Made by a program: the position numbers and the translations under genes
Assembly (NCBI RefSeq): GCF_024868665.1
Contig: NC_079890.1
Location: forward strand, 1,036,391-1,100,390
Source of the DNA: Triplophysa rosa
Lineage: Eukaryota > Chordata > Actinopteri > Cypriniformes > Nemacheilidae
Direction of reading: 5' to 3'
Length of the DNA: 64,000 bases
Notes under the pieces: model-generated
Told to the model about the DNA's origin: nothing
What the model saw: only the letters and a program-made list of their open reading frames with translations
Databases searched by the model: none
Part shown: positions 25,610 through 37,640 of the stretch, in pieces
How positions within the stretch are numbered: position 1 is the first letter of the stretch
Layout: each line of letters opens with the position of its first letter

Positions 25610-28600
25610 AACTAAAATATTAAAACTATACTGTAAAACGTCAGTTCAATCAATTTGGTTTCACAAATCAATGGAATCATTTCACATTTTGTCATTTTAA
25701 TGTAAATGTTTACATTATTTCACCTCATCCAGATAAGTTAGGCTTATTATTCAAGTTACACCAACTCAACAAGTTGAAATGACACTTTAATTCTACTTAA
25801 AAACCTACATTTTTGACATGCGCTTTGCCTGTAACGTATAAAAATTAGGGCTGTCAAAAGATGAATCGCGATTAATCGCATCCAGAATAAAAGTTTGTGT
25901 TTACATAATATTTATCTGTTTACTGTGCATAATAATTTTGCATTTATAAATACAAACACATACACATGAATACATATTTAGGAAATATTTACATGCATTT
26001 ATTTATATTTACCAATAATTGATATATAAATTATATATAAATGTTTATTAATATTTAGATTTTTCTTAAATATATGCATGGATGTGTATGTGTTAATAAA
26101 TACAAAATTATTATGCACAGTAAACAGATAAATATTATGTAAACACAAACTTTTATTCTGGATGTGATTAATCGCGATTAATCTTTTGACAGCCCTAATA
26201 AAAATATATGTTTTTCAAGGTCTCACACTGTGAAATCTATTCTGAGCTTCTTTAGTTACCTATTCAGTCCAAGTCACTTATTTCAAAACGTCTAAAGTTT
26301 TACTTTTGTAAAGAAAGTAATTGGAATATTGGCATACTAATGGTTTTAGTAATTCCAAAGCATGTGTCTTCAGACCAAAGGATTCATAAAAGATTATGAG
26401 GGACATTTTAGTCAAGTGATCTTCACTTTTGACAATATACGTCTAACACAACATTATAAACAAGAGTTCAACAGCCGGTAGCTAGACTACATAGTTACAA
26501 ACAGAAACTTCCTACAGTTTTGCAACAGAATGGCGCAATGTGTTAAATATGCCACACACACGTCACATGACCATGCAAACTATTCACACATGCTCAAATT
26601 CGGTTTACACCATCAATTTAATCGATACGTGACTTGATTTTTAATGATTAATCTCTATGCTATCTCAGTCCATACAAGCTTAAACCTAAGTCAAGGTTAA
26701 CATGTGTGTGCATTCATTACTCCCAAGTTGGCAAACACTGATCATTGCCCATTCTTTAACAGTCTGAATGCGATTTAAGCTCATTGTCAAGGCAAAGGCA
26801 TTTATTGGCAAGCATCGACCACTTTGTCCTTGAGCAAGAGAAAGTTGATCAAAACAAAGACAACTATAGGATTTACTTAACTTTTTTGTAAACAAGTTTT
26901 TTTAATACATTTTACACAAAAAAATTGAAAGTTTTTCTTACACAGTTTTTCTAAAGTAAATAATTGTACTTATTTTTTGTGTCAAGTTTTTGCACACAGC
27001 TTTTTTGGGGTAAAATTTACTTTTAAAAAATCTGTGCACATTTTGCGCAAATTTACACAGAAAATTTAAGTCAATCATTTAAAGCGCTCGTGCAAGTGGA
27101 GTTCGTGCATGCTCATATGAAAGATAAAATCAGTGACTCGACTGAAAAGAGGATAAAAGTGTAAGTATAGCTCTGAATAAAGGCCTGAAGATTCAGTGTG
27201 TTGACAACACATCTCAGGTTGGTAGGGCATAAAGCGTATGTGCTCGATGACGTCAGGTGAAGTTTGGGTACCCCGCTCTGTTACGCTGGAGCGGGGAGCC
27301 ACCTGCTGGGGATGAGACCTGAGGGGGCAACCCGTATTTTAATGGAAACAAATAGGGAATGTTTTGTTCGTTTACGCTTGACTAACGTGAGCCCTCGCTC
27401 TTTTACAGCTTCTTTAGAGTCAACGGAACCGTTTAATCATCGCAAACACCTTTACATTTATCAGGGTCATTTGAATCATTTACATTCACGTGCATGTTAT
27501 GTTCCCTCAATCCGATTTCAACGTGTACTAAAGTCCCTAAAAGTAGCGTGCTATTCATGGTACAGTCATGTATCAGATTTGATTGAATTATTTCCATAGG
27601 CCATTCATATAGCACATTTACATGGTATTCCAAACTATTTCGAAAAATGTGATGATTCAACAATGCAGACGCAAAATAAATAAATGGATGGATGATTACA
27701 TTGACGTTTCACGAGTTATAAATGTTAGGAAAAGCAGGATTGTTTTTTCTTTACTGGGGTTGGGGGGATTTGTGGGTAACAATGGTGAAAAGTAAATTAG
27801 GTTTAAAACATGATTTGAACACGTTCTACATTTGAACAATCTCTCTAGTCGATTAATGCTCTGTAATATAAAACATTTAATAATTATCTACGACTGCATA
27901 GAGTTTTAAGGCTTTCCATCATTTTTTAAATTTGAGATCAAGTAATGCCTTTTCACAGATTTCACAGTTCTTTCTCACAATAGCCTTCCTATCACTTAAG
28001 GTGTCGAAAATAAACAGTTTCGTCCAAAACAACAACTTCACACATTTTGATCCCTCGCAAAATATACACAACTCTATTATATTATTATTATCACAGGAGA
28101 AAAAAACACGACGACATTCTGATATTATTGACCACAATATTTCACTATTATTTAATGAGATTATATCATGACGACATATTGTGATTTTTGTTTGAGCTTT
28201 ATTCATTGCTCACCACTTGTTAAAGAAAATTAAAAACGGCATAAGAAATTGAGTTAGAATAAATCAATTTGACATAATCCTAATAGCTACTTCTTATCAT
28301 TTGTGAGGCCCATTTCATTGGTATTGGTGCCAATACGCGTTTGTTTTATGGCACCTTTATAGCAACTCAAACGAAATTCAAAATTACACAAATAAAAGTC
28401 AAGACACGAAAAATATTAGGCTTTTTTTTACAAGACGACGCTTGCATGATCCAGACTAAATACGACCACCAACACTTCATTGCAGGAGAGTGCATTCTTT
28501 ATTTGCAGCTACATTTTAAATTGTGTATATAGAGAGAAAAACGTGTACACAAATGGCTGGAATAAAGTAAAATAATAAATTTAGTTCTCCAACTCGGGTC

Positions 28601-31017
28601 TTCATTGTACATTTTTACATTTTGTGGACAGTTGTGAGCCGCGGAAATTCTACGAGGTTCAATGAATATGAATGAGCATTAGCAATCCGAGTTATACATG
28701 TAAATTTTAAAAGCAATTTCATCAAGATGAAAATGGAAAAGCACTTTGTGCTATTGAACACGATTGATTGAATGCCTGATTTTAGACATTTGGCATTTTT
28801 GTTTCACAGTTTATCAACGTCTGTTCAAAAAGAAAATACATTTAAGGAAACGAATCATTGGTGTTTTGTAATTAATATTACGTTCTGTTTCGTTACGTTC
28901 TGTTAGTTGTAGTTCAAGCTTAATAAACAACTTGTCGCAAAAAATATGGAAAAATGTGGGATTTGGGTGAAAAGTGAGTTTTGACTCAAATCAAAGGATT
29001 TTGTCTATTTATCATTTAGGTTAATTACATTTTATTTTATTATTTATATTATTTTTAATAGTATTTAAAATCTCTGCTAAAGAGTTGTCAAATACCTTGT
29101 TGGTGTTAAATGACAGTTTAATGCCACACACAATATAACCAGAGGCAAAAAAAACCTATTTGCACGTTTCGAAACGTGGTTGCCAGGTATAGACCACATC
29201 GGATGACGTAAACAACGCTGGTCCAGAAGAACTAGCAGTTTCAGTTTTTTGACGCTATACACAAATAAAACAAAATAAAACCAACAGAACATTTGTAGGT
29301 TATATATAAATACTTAATTATGTATGTACAAACCGGAAGTGCCTCTGGTCTTTACATCCTGCTAAGTGGTCTATACCCCACATAGCCTACAGAACGCATA
29401 ACTATGCCACACCTAAACAAAATGCTATGAGCGTTCGTTACTTTCCATCTGAGTTTCCCATTAGGCTATTCACTTTAAGCTGCCAGAACGCGTTTGGGGT
29501 TGTCTTTTTTTTTTAATGCAAGATTCTTAAAATGGGTAGGAAGTGTGTGGAGACGTGTTTTTGCACAAAATCAAGACGTTCACATAGAAATCGTTCACAG
29601 TACGCCAATTGATCGCAGAAGATCGCGTAAACCCTGTAAACCTCCATGGCCAGTGAAAGAGTCCTATCTTCAATAAAGCTTTTCGCGTCATTTAAACATA
29701 GTTGTAAAAGGGTTATATTAAATTTCATTACAATGTACATTGCAAAAATGTACACGCATTTACAATAGGCCTATGTAATTTTGCTGTAACAGAAAAAAGA
29801 AGGATATAAATTCATAAGAAAAAACGTCAATAATAACGGTACGAATTATTACCGGTTTCTGTATCTGAATAATATCCTCAATAAAAAAGCCAAAGACTGT
29901 TCTATTGTGTGGAAAGGCACCTAGGAACTGGAACATTCCGCGTAGATTTTCCTTGGGTCCCTCTAAAAATGTCCAGCCGACGATTAAAAAAAGTTAACAA
30001 TGATAATAACAGTAATAATAATTAAACAGTAAAAGAGATGAAAATGAAATAATTAATCAAAAAAACATTGTATAAACTTTACGGTCAACAATGCTAGCTT
30101 TTCCATGTTTTCTTGTTTACTCAACAGATGTCATTTACTCAATATTAGGCTACAAAAACGTATTTTTGCTGGATCAAAGTATTAACATTGTTTGGCCTTA
30201 TTTTAGTTTAATTAATTAATTTAATGAATTAATGTTTTCAAAATCACTACTAGGCCATGTTTTGGACTTTTAATCATAACTTATCAAAACTGTACTAGGC
30301 TATAATTACTTTTATTATCTTTCTCACTTATCTGCTTAACAAACAGAGAATCCCGTTCTTTGAGATGGAAAATGACAAGGCTTAAGCGTGTTCATTTGGT
30401 ATTTTCTACATCAATACTGAACTCAACATGGCGCCCCTAGTGTCGTATACCTTTAAACAATCTTCCTCCAAGAGAAACTTAAGGCACCAATTGTCATTAG
30501 CCGTATCTTAAGTAGATTAAAACGCATACATGTACCATTTTACACGAAAAACAAAAGATGCTTGTTTGGTTTAAGGTAAAACTTTGTGTGTGTGTGTTCA
30601 TGTTTGTATATCCCGGTGAGGACCTAAACCTGAATACACACCAACACATGGGGACTCGTGTCACTGTGGGGACCAAAATTGAGGTCCTCATGGGCACAAA
30701 AGCTAATAAATTGTACACAACAATATTTTTTAAAAATCTAAAATTGCAAAAAGTGTTCTATGATCTTTAGGTTTAGGGGTTGGGTTAGGGATAGGGGATA
30801 GAATATACAGTGACCCTGGATCACAAAACCAGTCTTAAGTAGCACAGAAACATTTTTAGTAAAAGACAAAAATACATTGTGTGGGTCAAAATTATCGATT
30901 TTTCTTTTATGCCAAAAATCATTAGGATATTAAGTAAAGATCATGTTCCACGTCACGTTTGTACAGTATAAAAACATTACGCCTATGGACTGTCCCCACG
31001 GAGATAGTAAACCAGAC

Positions 31018-31048
<31 letters not shown>

Positions 31049-31060
31049 TGCTTGCGTGGG

Positions 31061-31092
<32 letters not shown>

Positions 31093-34000
31093 TGGGTGCG
31101 TGCGTGCGTGCGTGTGTGTGTCTGCCACATATACAAACACGTGTAGCTCATGAAATGGCTCTATTAGGCTTTATTAAATCCTCCACTTTTAAAACCATTT
31201 TCTAAACTGCTGCAAAAACAATTTGCGTTATTGAATGAGGTCAGTTTATCTGTTCAGGTGATGATTCACAATAAAATAAATATGGTATCCTCCATCTGTT
31301 TTCCAACACCTTTCTGTTGGTTCAGGAAGAGCCCACTTTCTAACGAAATGAAATTGCTTTGAAATTACAAAATCATTTTAAGTAATAGAAATGTATGTAT
31401 TGAACTAAATTTTGAGTTTTAAGAAACGGGTGTTTATTATTTTGCCTGTCCACCCTAATATTGTGCATCAGACTATATGAAACGAAATTTATAAGATGGG
31501 CTTGCATTCTTCTCTCTGTATGATATTCTGTATTTCTGAGACATTTCTACATGAACCTAACATCTAAGCAATTGATCAAACTTGTAAACAAATCGCGACA
31601 ACGACTTGAAGAAGTAACCAACTGACCGTCCGTAAATGACATGTCCCTGATGTCCGGGTCTTTATTTCTTCACGTCATGATAAAGGAAAGCCCCGCCCAC
31701 TAACGCCCACTGTGTGAATACTAATTATGAGCATTGTGTCCATAACAATGCAGGCTGACATGCAGCATTTGCTGACAAAAGCTGGAGAACTCTCACGCAT
31801 GATTTGACGTCTATACATTCGTTATATTTTTGCCACTTTGCTACACCAACTTGACTGTAATCTGTTGCTGTTCCTTCTGCCAAAAACACACATTATTCCT
31901 TTATTTATCTGTCAGCTCGTTTCAAATGGACAAATCTCGAAATAAATTAGGACATCGCTGGGATTTTAAACAGAAATATTTATCTTGCATTGACTTCTTT
32001 AATGCTTCTAACATTTCAAATTACGTTCGGTCAAGTAAAATCGTGTTTGTTGTGTCTCTTTCTTTTTCATGAACAGCACGTAAAATATTTACATAATCCA
32101 CAATTACGCGTTTGTGTGAAGATGAAAAAAATAAGGACCATTTGAAAAATGCTACTTTTACGCTAATGCAGTAATACAGACAGCATCCCGAGACGATTTA
32201 GAGCCAATCTGTATATTATTGTATTTATAATAGATTGCTACAGATACACAAACACATGCAACTACCCTACACACAACACCCAGCGCCCTATACGACAATT
32301 CTACAGAGACAAATGTAAGGAAATGCTTGATAAATCGATAACACACATATGATGATGTCTGAAAGAAATTAACAATGAACCATGCTAAATAATCAGATAA
32401 GAACAACAAAACGCATTATTGTTATCTAACAAACACATTAGGCTACACTACAAAGGCTCCCTAAAGGTTTTTGGTCGGGCTGTAACTTTTTTACATTCAC
32501 TGAAAGTTTGTTGCACTAAAGTGTTTTTGTAGGTTTATTAAAGGACTATTAAAACGTACGAAAGAAATTCTTCTTAGAGGAAGTTTTGACTGAAAGGTTC
32601 TTTGGGGGACCAAAATTGGTTCTTCAACTGCACAGCGTCTTTATTTAAAAGGGAGTATTGGTGACTAACATGTATATAAAATATATTTAAATAAAAAAGA
32701 TTTCTAAATAGTTAAACTAAAAATAAATGGACCGAAATGATACCTGAGTTTCTGAGAGGTTCAGCTGTCTGGCGAGCTCAGTGCGCTCGCGCCCCACCAC
32801 GTACTGACAGCGCTGGAACTCGAGCTCGAGACGGTACAGCTGCTCCGCTGTGAAGGAGGTGCGTGTGCGCTTCGGCCGGTCCAGGTCCAGACCTTTGGGC
32901 AAAACAATCTCCCGAATAGTGCCCTTGGCGTCTGTTTAAGACACACAAAAGAACAAATAAGTAACTTTTCTGATGAATTATAATGCTCTCTCTTTCAGCA
33001 TGTACCTTAGAAAACCCTTTGTTGGATATTGGTTTTTAATATGTATATAATATTTTTTTGAAGCATACTCCGACTGCATTATTCATATTTTTTTCTTACA
33101 AGTTTTTTTACAGTTTAACAACAGGTCTAATAAAGAAGACTTGATTACCTGATTTTTTTGTTTTTGCAATAACAACCGCCTGGGTGTAATACAGCATAGA
33201 CTGCTGTATATTCCTTTGTAAAAAGCCATAACTTTGAGCAATGTAAAATGGGTGACTTAAAACGGGTGATTTAAGCTTCAATATTGCGTTTTGTAACAAT
33301 ATTACATTGTGTTCAATTGTTCAATACGACAAACATTTTAATTCTACAAACAAAATATTTTTGTTGGCGCATTGGATAAAATCATAATATTTACCTTCAT
33401 GTTTATCCAAGCAGACCAAAGAAAGAATTATATTTGTCGACAATTACAGTAGATGATTAGTTCAATCAACATGACACATTTGTAATTTAAATCATGACTG
33501 AAAAATCTAAGTAATAATATCTTATTTGTATAAATCTTATTTTATATTTGCCCAGACCAAATGATCAAGTAAACCCGCCAGATAATGTCTTGGATATTAA
33601 ACTTGGTATAATATAAATACATATCTAAAATGCTTTGCTAATTTAAATTCAATCCCATATTAGAAAGTGTTTGTGAATGCTATATGTTCAGCAGACTTCC
33701 AGTATGAAATAACGTCTTTTTAGGCTATTTAAAGGGGTGCCTCCACAACTGGGAATTTCTCATCTATAAACTCATATAAAATACCAGTTATTTGTTAATC
33801 ATTGATTTAAAAAAACTGCATTTCAGCCAAGCGATGCACACCCCATCCATGTGATGAACACGCTCACCAGAACCTATGCACATCCTATTTATTGGTTATT
33901 AAGGTAAACAAACATTAGTCATACAAACTGTAGTAGCATTACAATGTTAAAAATGACTGAAAAATAAATGTACATAATTTGACTTAAGCTCAAGACACCT

Positions 34001-35422
34001 AATACACCTAAATCGATCGTTTTTTTTTCATTTTCACAACTGCTAAACGACTGTTGTTAAACGATATCAAGCACTGACGTAATATTATTAGAATGAGTTT
34101 AATTGGCTCCGTTTGTCTAAATGACGTAGTGCAGTATTCATATTTTTGATGACGTCGGTCATAGCTCCACCTATCTAGGTGTCTGCCTGACAACCCAAAT
34201 TCAGTAATATATCGGTTGGGTTACGTGTAATATTACATTGCCTTTACTGGTATTTATAAATATGAAGCACTAGTGTGTATATGGCGGTATCTTTAAGAAT
34301 CGATTTTCCCCAGTTTTAAATCGACGGTATAGCCCATCGGCCCATAACACAGACTTGCTGACCCTTCACTGACCCCGGCTGCTCACGAGGGATCCGACGC
34401 AATCGACAGCTTTAAAAACAAATAGTGACACCGGGGATTGTGGGCTTAGCCGATCCACGCCAAAACCTCTCACAGTCCAAATGACTGCCTCTACCATTCA
34501 TCGACACCACGCAACCATTAATAAAGACATTTCTGTGCATGCGCGAATGTAGGTAGGCCTATCATCTTGTACATATGCCGGTAATTCAGTCAACACTTTA
34601 AGTACATAAAGGCAAAAGAGTTTTCCAAATTTACCTCGAAAATTTAAGATTGACGTTCCTCTTATGCAATTTCATTAAATAACTGAAAATGCATGTGGTA
34701 AATTATATATGTGTGTATATATGAAGAGTTTGGTTCCAAAATGAGAACTTCGTTTTAAAAAAAATCAAAAATCATGTTTTTTATTATGTTAGTTAGCTGT
34801 ATTGTTTTAGTTATTATGACTTAAATCAAAACAAACCAACTGAAGATTGATTGATATTAATTGGAACGCACAATAAAAAAACTTAAGAACGGAGTTCTCA
34901 TTTTGGAACCAAACTCTTCATATGTAATCCATGTTGACAGTAAGTAAAATACACTGAGGGCAATATTAGAATAATAGGCTATGCTCTAAATATATTTTGT
35001 CTTTCTTCAGGAACACAACAGAAAAGCATAATAAACGCTACCTTAATCATTTGGGGGGTTTAACAAAACGGTTCATTTTACTAAGTTTCATTTGATGGTC
35101 TTCAGGTGTAAGTCATTAAACATTATCTAAAATTACGAATTCATATTTGGATTTGCATTCTTTTTTATTTATTAACGTTAACTTCCTATTATTTGTTTAT
35201 TTATTTTGTAAACCGTTTTTTAGCTATTGCAAATTCGTTTTCAGAAAGAATAAAAACCTTTTATCTTTATTCTGTAAATAACACTTTCTGTACAATAAAA
35301 ATGTTTACAATACAGATCTTATTACAAATATTTAGATATTGCCCAATGTATTGAATTTCAAAGAACGTAAGCTTTTTTTAAGAGAAACGTAGCTTTCATT
35401 TTTTTAGCCCTGATGTTTCCTG

Positions 35423-35467
<45 letters not shown>

Positions 35468-36202
35468 ACTAAATATTCCAACAAACTGAGCTAAACGCTC
35501 TGATAGCTTAAAGCCAGAAGTTTGTATGATATTCATAATACCTTTCAATATTTTTAAAAATTGAGCGCATTTAAATTTATGGTTTACGCGGCCTTTTAAA
35601 CTAATTTACCCACTTCTTTATGTTTACGATCTTGGACATTTATTTTCAAATAATGCACAGAATTGTGTGTTTTTAGTATATTATAGGCATTGTTTGGTCA
35701 GATTCAGATTCATCAGATTCTGTGTGAATGTTTCTATAAAATATGTGGAATTCGAATTTGTAGCTAATAATCTTTATATGGCCTTTTTAATTATAATCAT
35801 CACAGGAAAAGCACACTGACAGTAATAATGTATTCCATTTTCGTTTCCCCTAAACACATTGACTATTTTAAAAGAGAAGTGGTTAATAAAACAGCAGTAA
35901 ACATTTTATTGGAGTAAAACACTGACTCTATTCTCTATTGACTTTCACTCACCTCTGACCAGAATCCTTCGACAGTAGTCGGGATCGACTCCTAAAAGTT
36001 TATCGTGTCCATCCTCGCTGGATGAAGTCGGTGTGGACGCCGATGTGCCCGGAGTGTCGCTAGAGATCTGACCAGGTGATCGGTTACCCACATCGGTCCG
36101 GCATTTAGAGTCTCTGCCTCGATCACGGCACAACGAATCGGATCCACAATGGTTTCGGTCCTCGGCGATTCCATCGCCCATACTCGTGGTTTGATCAAAC
36201 AT
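19467..36202 (-). CDS. vax2: Vax2, ventral anterior homeobox transcription factor (complete, three coding exons)
   Basis: Coding exons 35953-36202, 32744-32931 and 19467-19961 join in phase to 310 residues plus stop, against 307 remembered for zebrafish. The homeodomain lies at about residues 103-162, from [18 protein letters not shown] to [14 protein letters not shown], with F8, W48 and N51 present; its last third is split off by intron 2 after position 44. The N-terminus [19 protein letters not shown], the [19 protein letters not shown] block after the homeodomain and the end [10 protein letters not shown] are Vax2 hallmarks. Vax2 is a nuclear DNA-binding protein that specifies ventral retina and the optic stalk and fissure. 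The large introns hold candidate elements listed separately. Start choice: the first ATG of the open frame, matching the family N-terminus. Confidence 0.97.
20777..20981. repeat. Short DNA element, hAT-like ends (tentative)
   Basis: In vax2 intron 2. The left end CAGAGGCGCTGCTAGG and the complement of the right end (CAGGGGTGGAG) are loosely similar, and both sides carry 'gggccc'. The GC-rich interior differs from the surrounding intron. The class is a guess. Confidence 0.35.
22549..22575. repeat. (GA)n microsatellite, interrupted
   Basis: A run of GA dinucleotides with one or two interruptions, in vax2 intron 2. Confidence 0.8.
22905..23100. repeat. Dispersed copy of the TTTTACTGTAATAAAACC-type repeat
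   Basis: Several degenerate monomers related to the satellite at 9480-10545 ('ataataaaaccacagtaacc', 'aaactatgtttactatac') lie in vax2 intron 2, without the higher-order unit. Confidence 0.6.
24540..24800. promoter_or_regulatory. Candidate regulatory block in vax2 intron 2
   Basis: A GC-richer, repeat-free segment within the 12.8-kb intron. It contains CAATTAG (near 24705) and ATTAGTT homeodomain-type cores and no plausible exon. Function is inferred from composition and position. Confidence 0.27.
25567..25607. repeat. (TA)n microsatellite
   Basis: An uninterrupted AT dinucleotide run of about 40 bases following a poly-A tract. Confidence 0.95.
25844..26199. mobile_element. MITE with long terminal inverted repeats in vax2 intron 2
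   Basis: The ends are ATTAGGGCTGTCAAAAGAT and its near-perfect inverse at 26180-26199. The inverted match extends through 'cgcgattaatcgcatccaga' and 'gtttgtgtttacataata', about 75-80 bases on each side, so the RNA or single strand would fold into a long hairpin. There is no coding capacity. Terminal ATTA/TAAT could include a target duplication. Confidence 0.8.
27248..27296. promoter_or_regulatory. CRE palindrome followed by a GC hairpin
   Basis: TGACGTCA at 27248-27255 is a perfect CRE. Sixteen bases later CCCCGCTC (27271-27278) pairs with GAGCGGGG (27289-27296) across a 10-base loop. The setting is vax2 intron 2. Regulatory use is speculative. Confidence 0.25.
31019..31121. repeat. (TGCG)n microsatellite
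   Basis: About 100 bases of GTGC/TGCG repeats with TGTG edges. It produces spurious Cys/Val/Ala-rich and Thr/His/Ala-rich frames on both strands. Confidence 0.95.
31721..31760. promoter_or_regulatory. Paired inverted SOX sites next to TAATTA in vax2 intron 2
   Basis: GCATTGT at 31731-31737 and ACAATGC at 31745-31751 form a 7+7 inverted repeat with a 7-base spacer. CTAATTATG precedes it at 31721-31729. Head-to-head SOX pairs are known binding sites for SOX dimers, and TAATTA is a homeodomain core. The pair is about 1 kb past exon 2. Function is inferred. Confidence 0.35.
32744..32931 (-). CDS. vax2: vax2 coding exon 2 (first two thirds of homeodomain)
   Basis: The 188-nt exon has AG at 32933-32932 and a GT donor at 32743-32742. 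It begins mid-codon with [16 protein letters not shown], the conserved lead-in of Vax proteins, and ends at the codon for homeodomain Q44. Confidence 0.97.
34718..34925. mobile_element. MITE with ~30-bp terminal inverted repeats in vax2 intron 1
   Basis: ATATGAAGAGTTTGGTTCC at the left end is matched inverted by GGAACCAAACTCTTCATAT at the right end, and the match continues inward through 'aaaatgagaact'. About 205 bases long, with no coding capacity. Confidence 0.8.
35423..35461. repeat. (CA)n(TA)n microsatellite
   Basis: A compound dinucleotide run in vax2 intron 1. Confidence 0.95.
35953..36202 (-). CDS. vax2: vax2 coding exon 1 (N-terminal region)
   Basis: The 250-nt coding part runs from the ATG at 36202-36200 to a GTGAGT donor. 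It encodes 83 residues, with a Ser/Thr-rich stretch ([12 protein letters not shown]) before [15 protein letters not shown], a block shared by Vax1 and Vax2. Confidence 0.96.
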
Positions 36203-36640
36203 ATAATTATATTCAACTTTTCTTTCTGCACACTAAGTTTTCGTGAGCTTTCTTTACGTTTACGAACGTAAATTCTGTCTCCTTTAAAAATCTGGGATTA
36301 CTCTCAAAAACAGGATATAATTACAATCCAACCACAGAGTCCAACGACCGAACCGAGTTGATGCCCAAGTGTTTGAGCATGATCCGGGATCCGACATCCA
36401 TACAGGTGCAGAGAGATCTATAGGCTAGAAAAGGGAAGGGGGTTCCGGTTGAGGGAGCCCTATGGGCGAGTGGAAGGACCCTCCTTAGCTATAGGATCGT
36501 CCTCAAGCCAAAATGCATTCTGCATATATGCACCAGGATCTATGACCGAGGGACTGGGAGGCGCTTCACTGCTTAACCACGTATGAATAATTCCACAGCG
36601 AGCATCGAGCACAGGCAGCTTTCCCTTTTTATCGCATCAC
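36203..36640 (-). promoter_or_regulatory. vax2: vax2 5' UTR and probable core promoter
   Basis: A TATA-like GATAAAAAGGG lies at 36624-36633 on the minus strand, about 425 bases upstream of the start codon. This would put transcription start near 36600. The assignment rests on this motif and position alone; vax genes are also often expressed from TATA-poor promoters. Confidence 0.35.
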
Positions 36641-36879
36641 TTCAGTAGTCAATTTACTCGTTGACTGCTCGGTTTTTCGTTGCTGCTCTGGGCTGCCGAG
36701 CTGTAGCCTAATATTACAGACGCCTAAAAAACTGAGGATTCGGTATTTCTGCAGGAGGAGGGGTTCACTCAAAACATGCTATTATCAAAAGTAAATTAAA
36801 TGATAAATACGTTTGCCATTTTCTTCGCAAATGAATAAACCGCAGTGTCTGTATTTGCCGTCAAGTGAGCGTACTATGC

Positions 36880-37090
36880 CAAAAAAGGCATTGGCGTCAC
36901 TTCCGGGTTGTGATTCTTTCGTTGATTGGCCAACAGAGACGGGTGCGAGCACGAGGAAGTTTAAACGCTGTAGCGGTCAGATGAATCTCAGCAAGATTGC
37001 AGACGAAGTTTGTTTTGTTTGCTTCTGGAATTGTTTCGACCACGTTATGCTTAAAGCATAAGTATGAATTCAACAGCGAATGTGATTTTT
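36880..37090 (+). promoter_or_regulatory. Possible divergent promoter and first exon upstream of vax2
   Basis: CACTTCCGGGT (ETS-type, 36898-36908) and GATTGGCCAA (CCAAT-type, 36924-36933) lie close together about 0.7 kb upstream of the vax2 start. An 82-codon plus-strand frame (36813-37061) crosses them but matches no family I know. A divergent non-coding transcript is one reading; an old repeat is another. Confidence 0.22.
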
Positions 37091-37429
37091 TAAGGAAAAG
37101 AGGTAGGCCAGCTGCTTTGTTTTGCCTCTTGCCGATGCGTAAATGCTAACCTCTGTTTATTTGTGGGAAATCATTTATTTAGATTTCTTGATATTTCGAA
37201 ATGCATTTTCCCATGTAAGATATGTTATTCCTGCGAAAATTAGCTGTAAAGTCAAGTTGCTAAAAGCATTGTTTTATGGTCGGTACGGAGCAGATAAAGG
37301 AAAAAGATTGAGCTCGTTTCAGATGTATCGACACACATTACGTTTGTTGAAAGAATGACAAGCTAATATGCAAAGAGTACCTTCCAATATTTAACAATAA
37401 ACTGACCCTTATGGAAAATAACCACGGCT

Positions 37430-37640
37430 TTACGCAAAAAAAAAAAGATTTTACTACAGTTAAAACAAAACAAACCATGGTTACTGTAGTAAAACTATGG
37501 CTACCCCAAAATAACCTTGGTTTTAAAAAACATGGGTAGGCTACTGTAGTATAACCGTGGTTATAGTAATCAATCAATGCACCAAAAACGGTTGTACACT
37601 TTTACCACAAAAAAAAAAACATGGTTAATTCTCGTGAGGG
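37430..37640. repeat. Dispersed copy of the ACCATGGTTACTGTAGTAAAAC-type repeat family
   Basis: Degenerate monomers ('ccatggttactgtagtaaaa', 'aaccttggtttt', 'ataaccgtggttatagtaat') resemble the satellite at 9480-10545. Confidence 0.6.

Noticed and set aside
27264..27599. 111-codon plus-strand frame in vax2 intron 2
   Set aside because: No recognisable domain; base composition is that of the intron.
30922..31205. Several 60-73-codon frames rich in Cys/Val/Ala or Thr/His/Ala on both strands
   Set aside because: They are translations of the (TGCG)n microsatellite.
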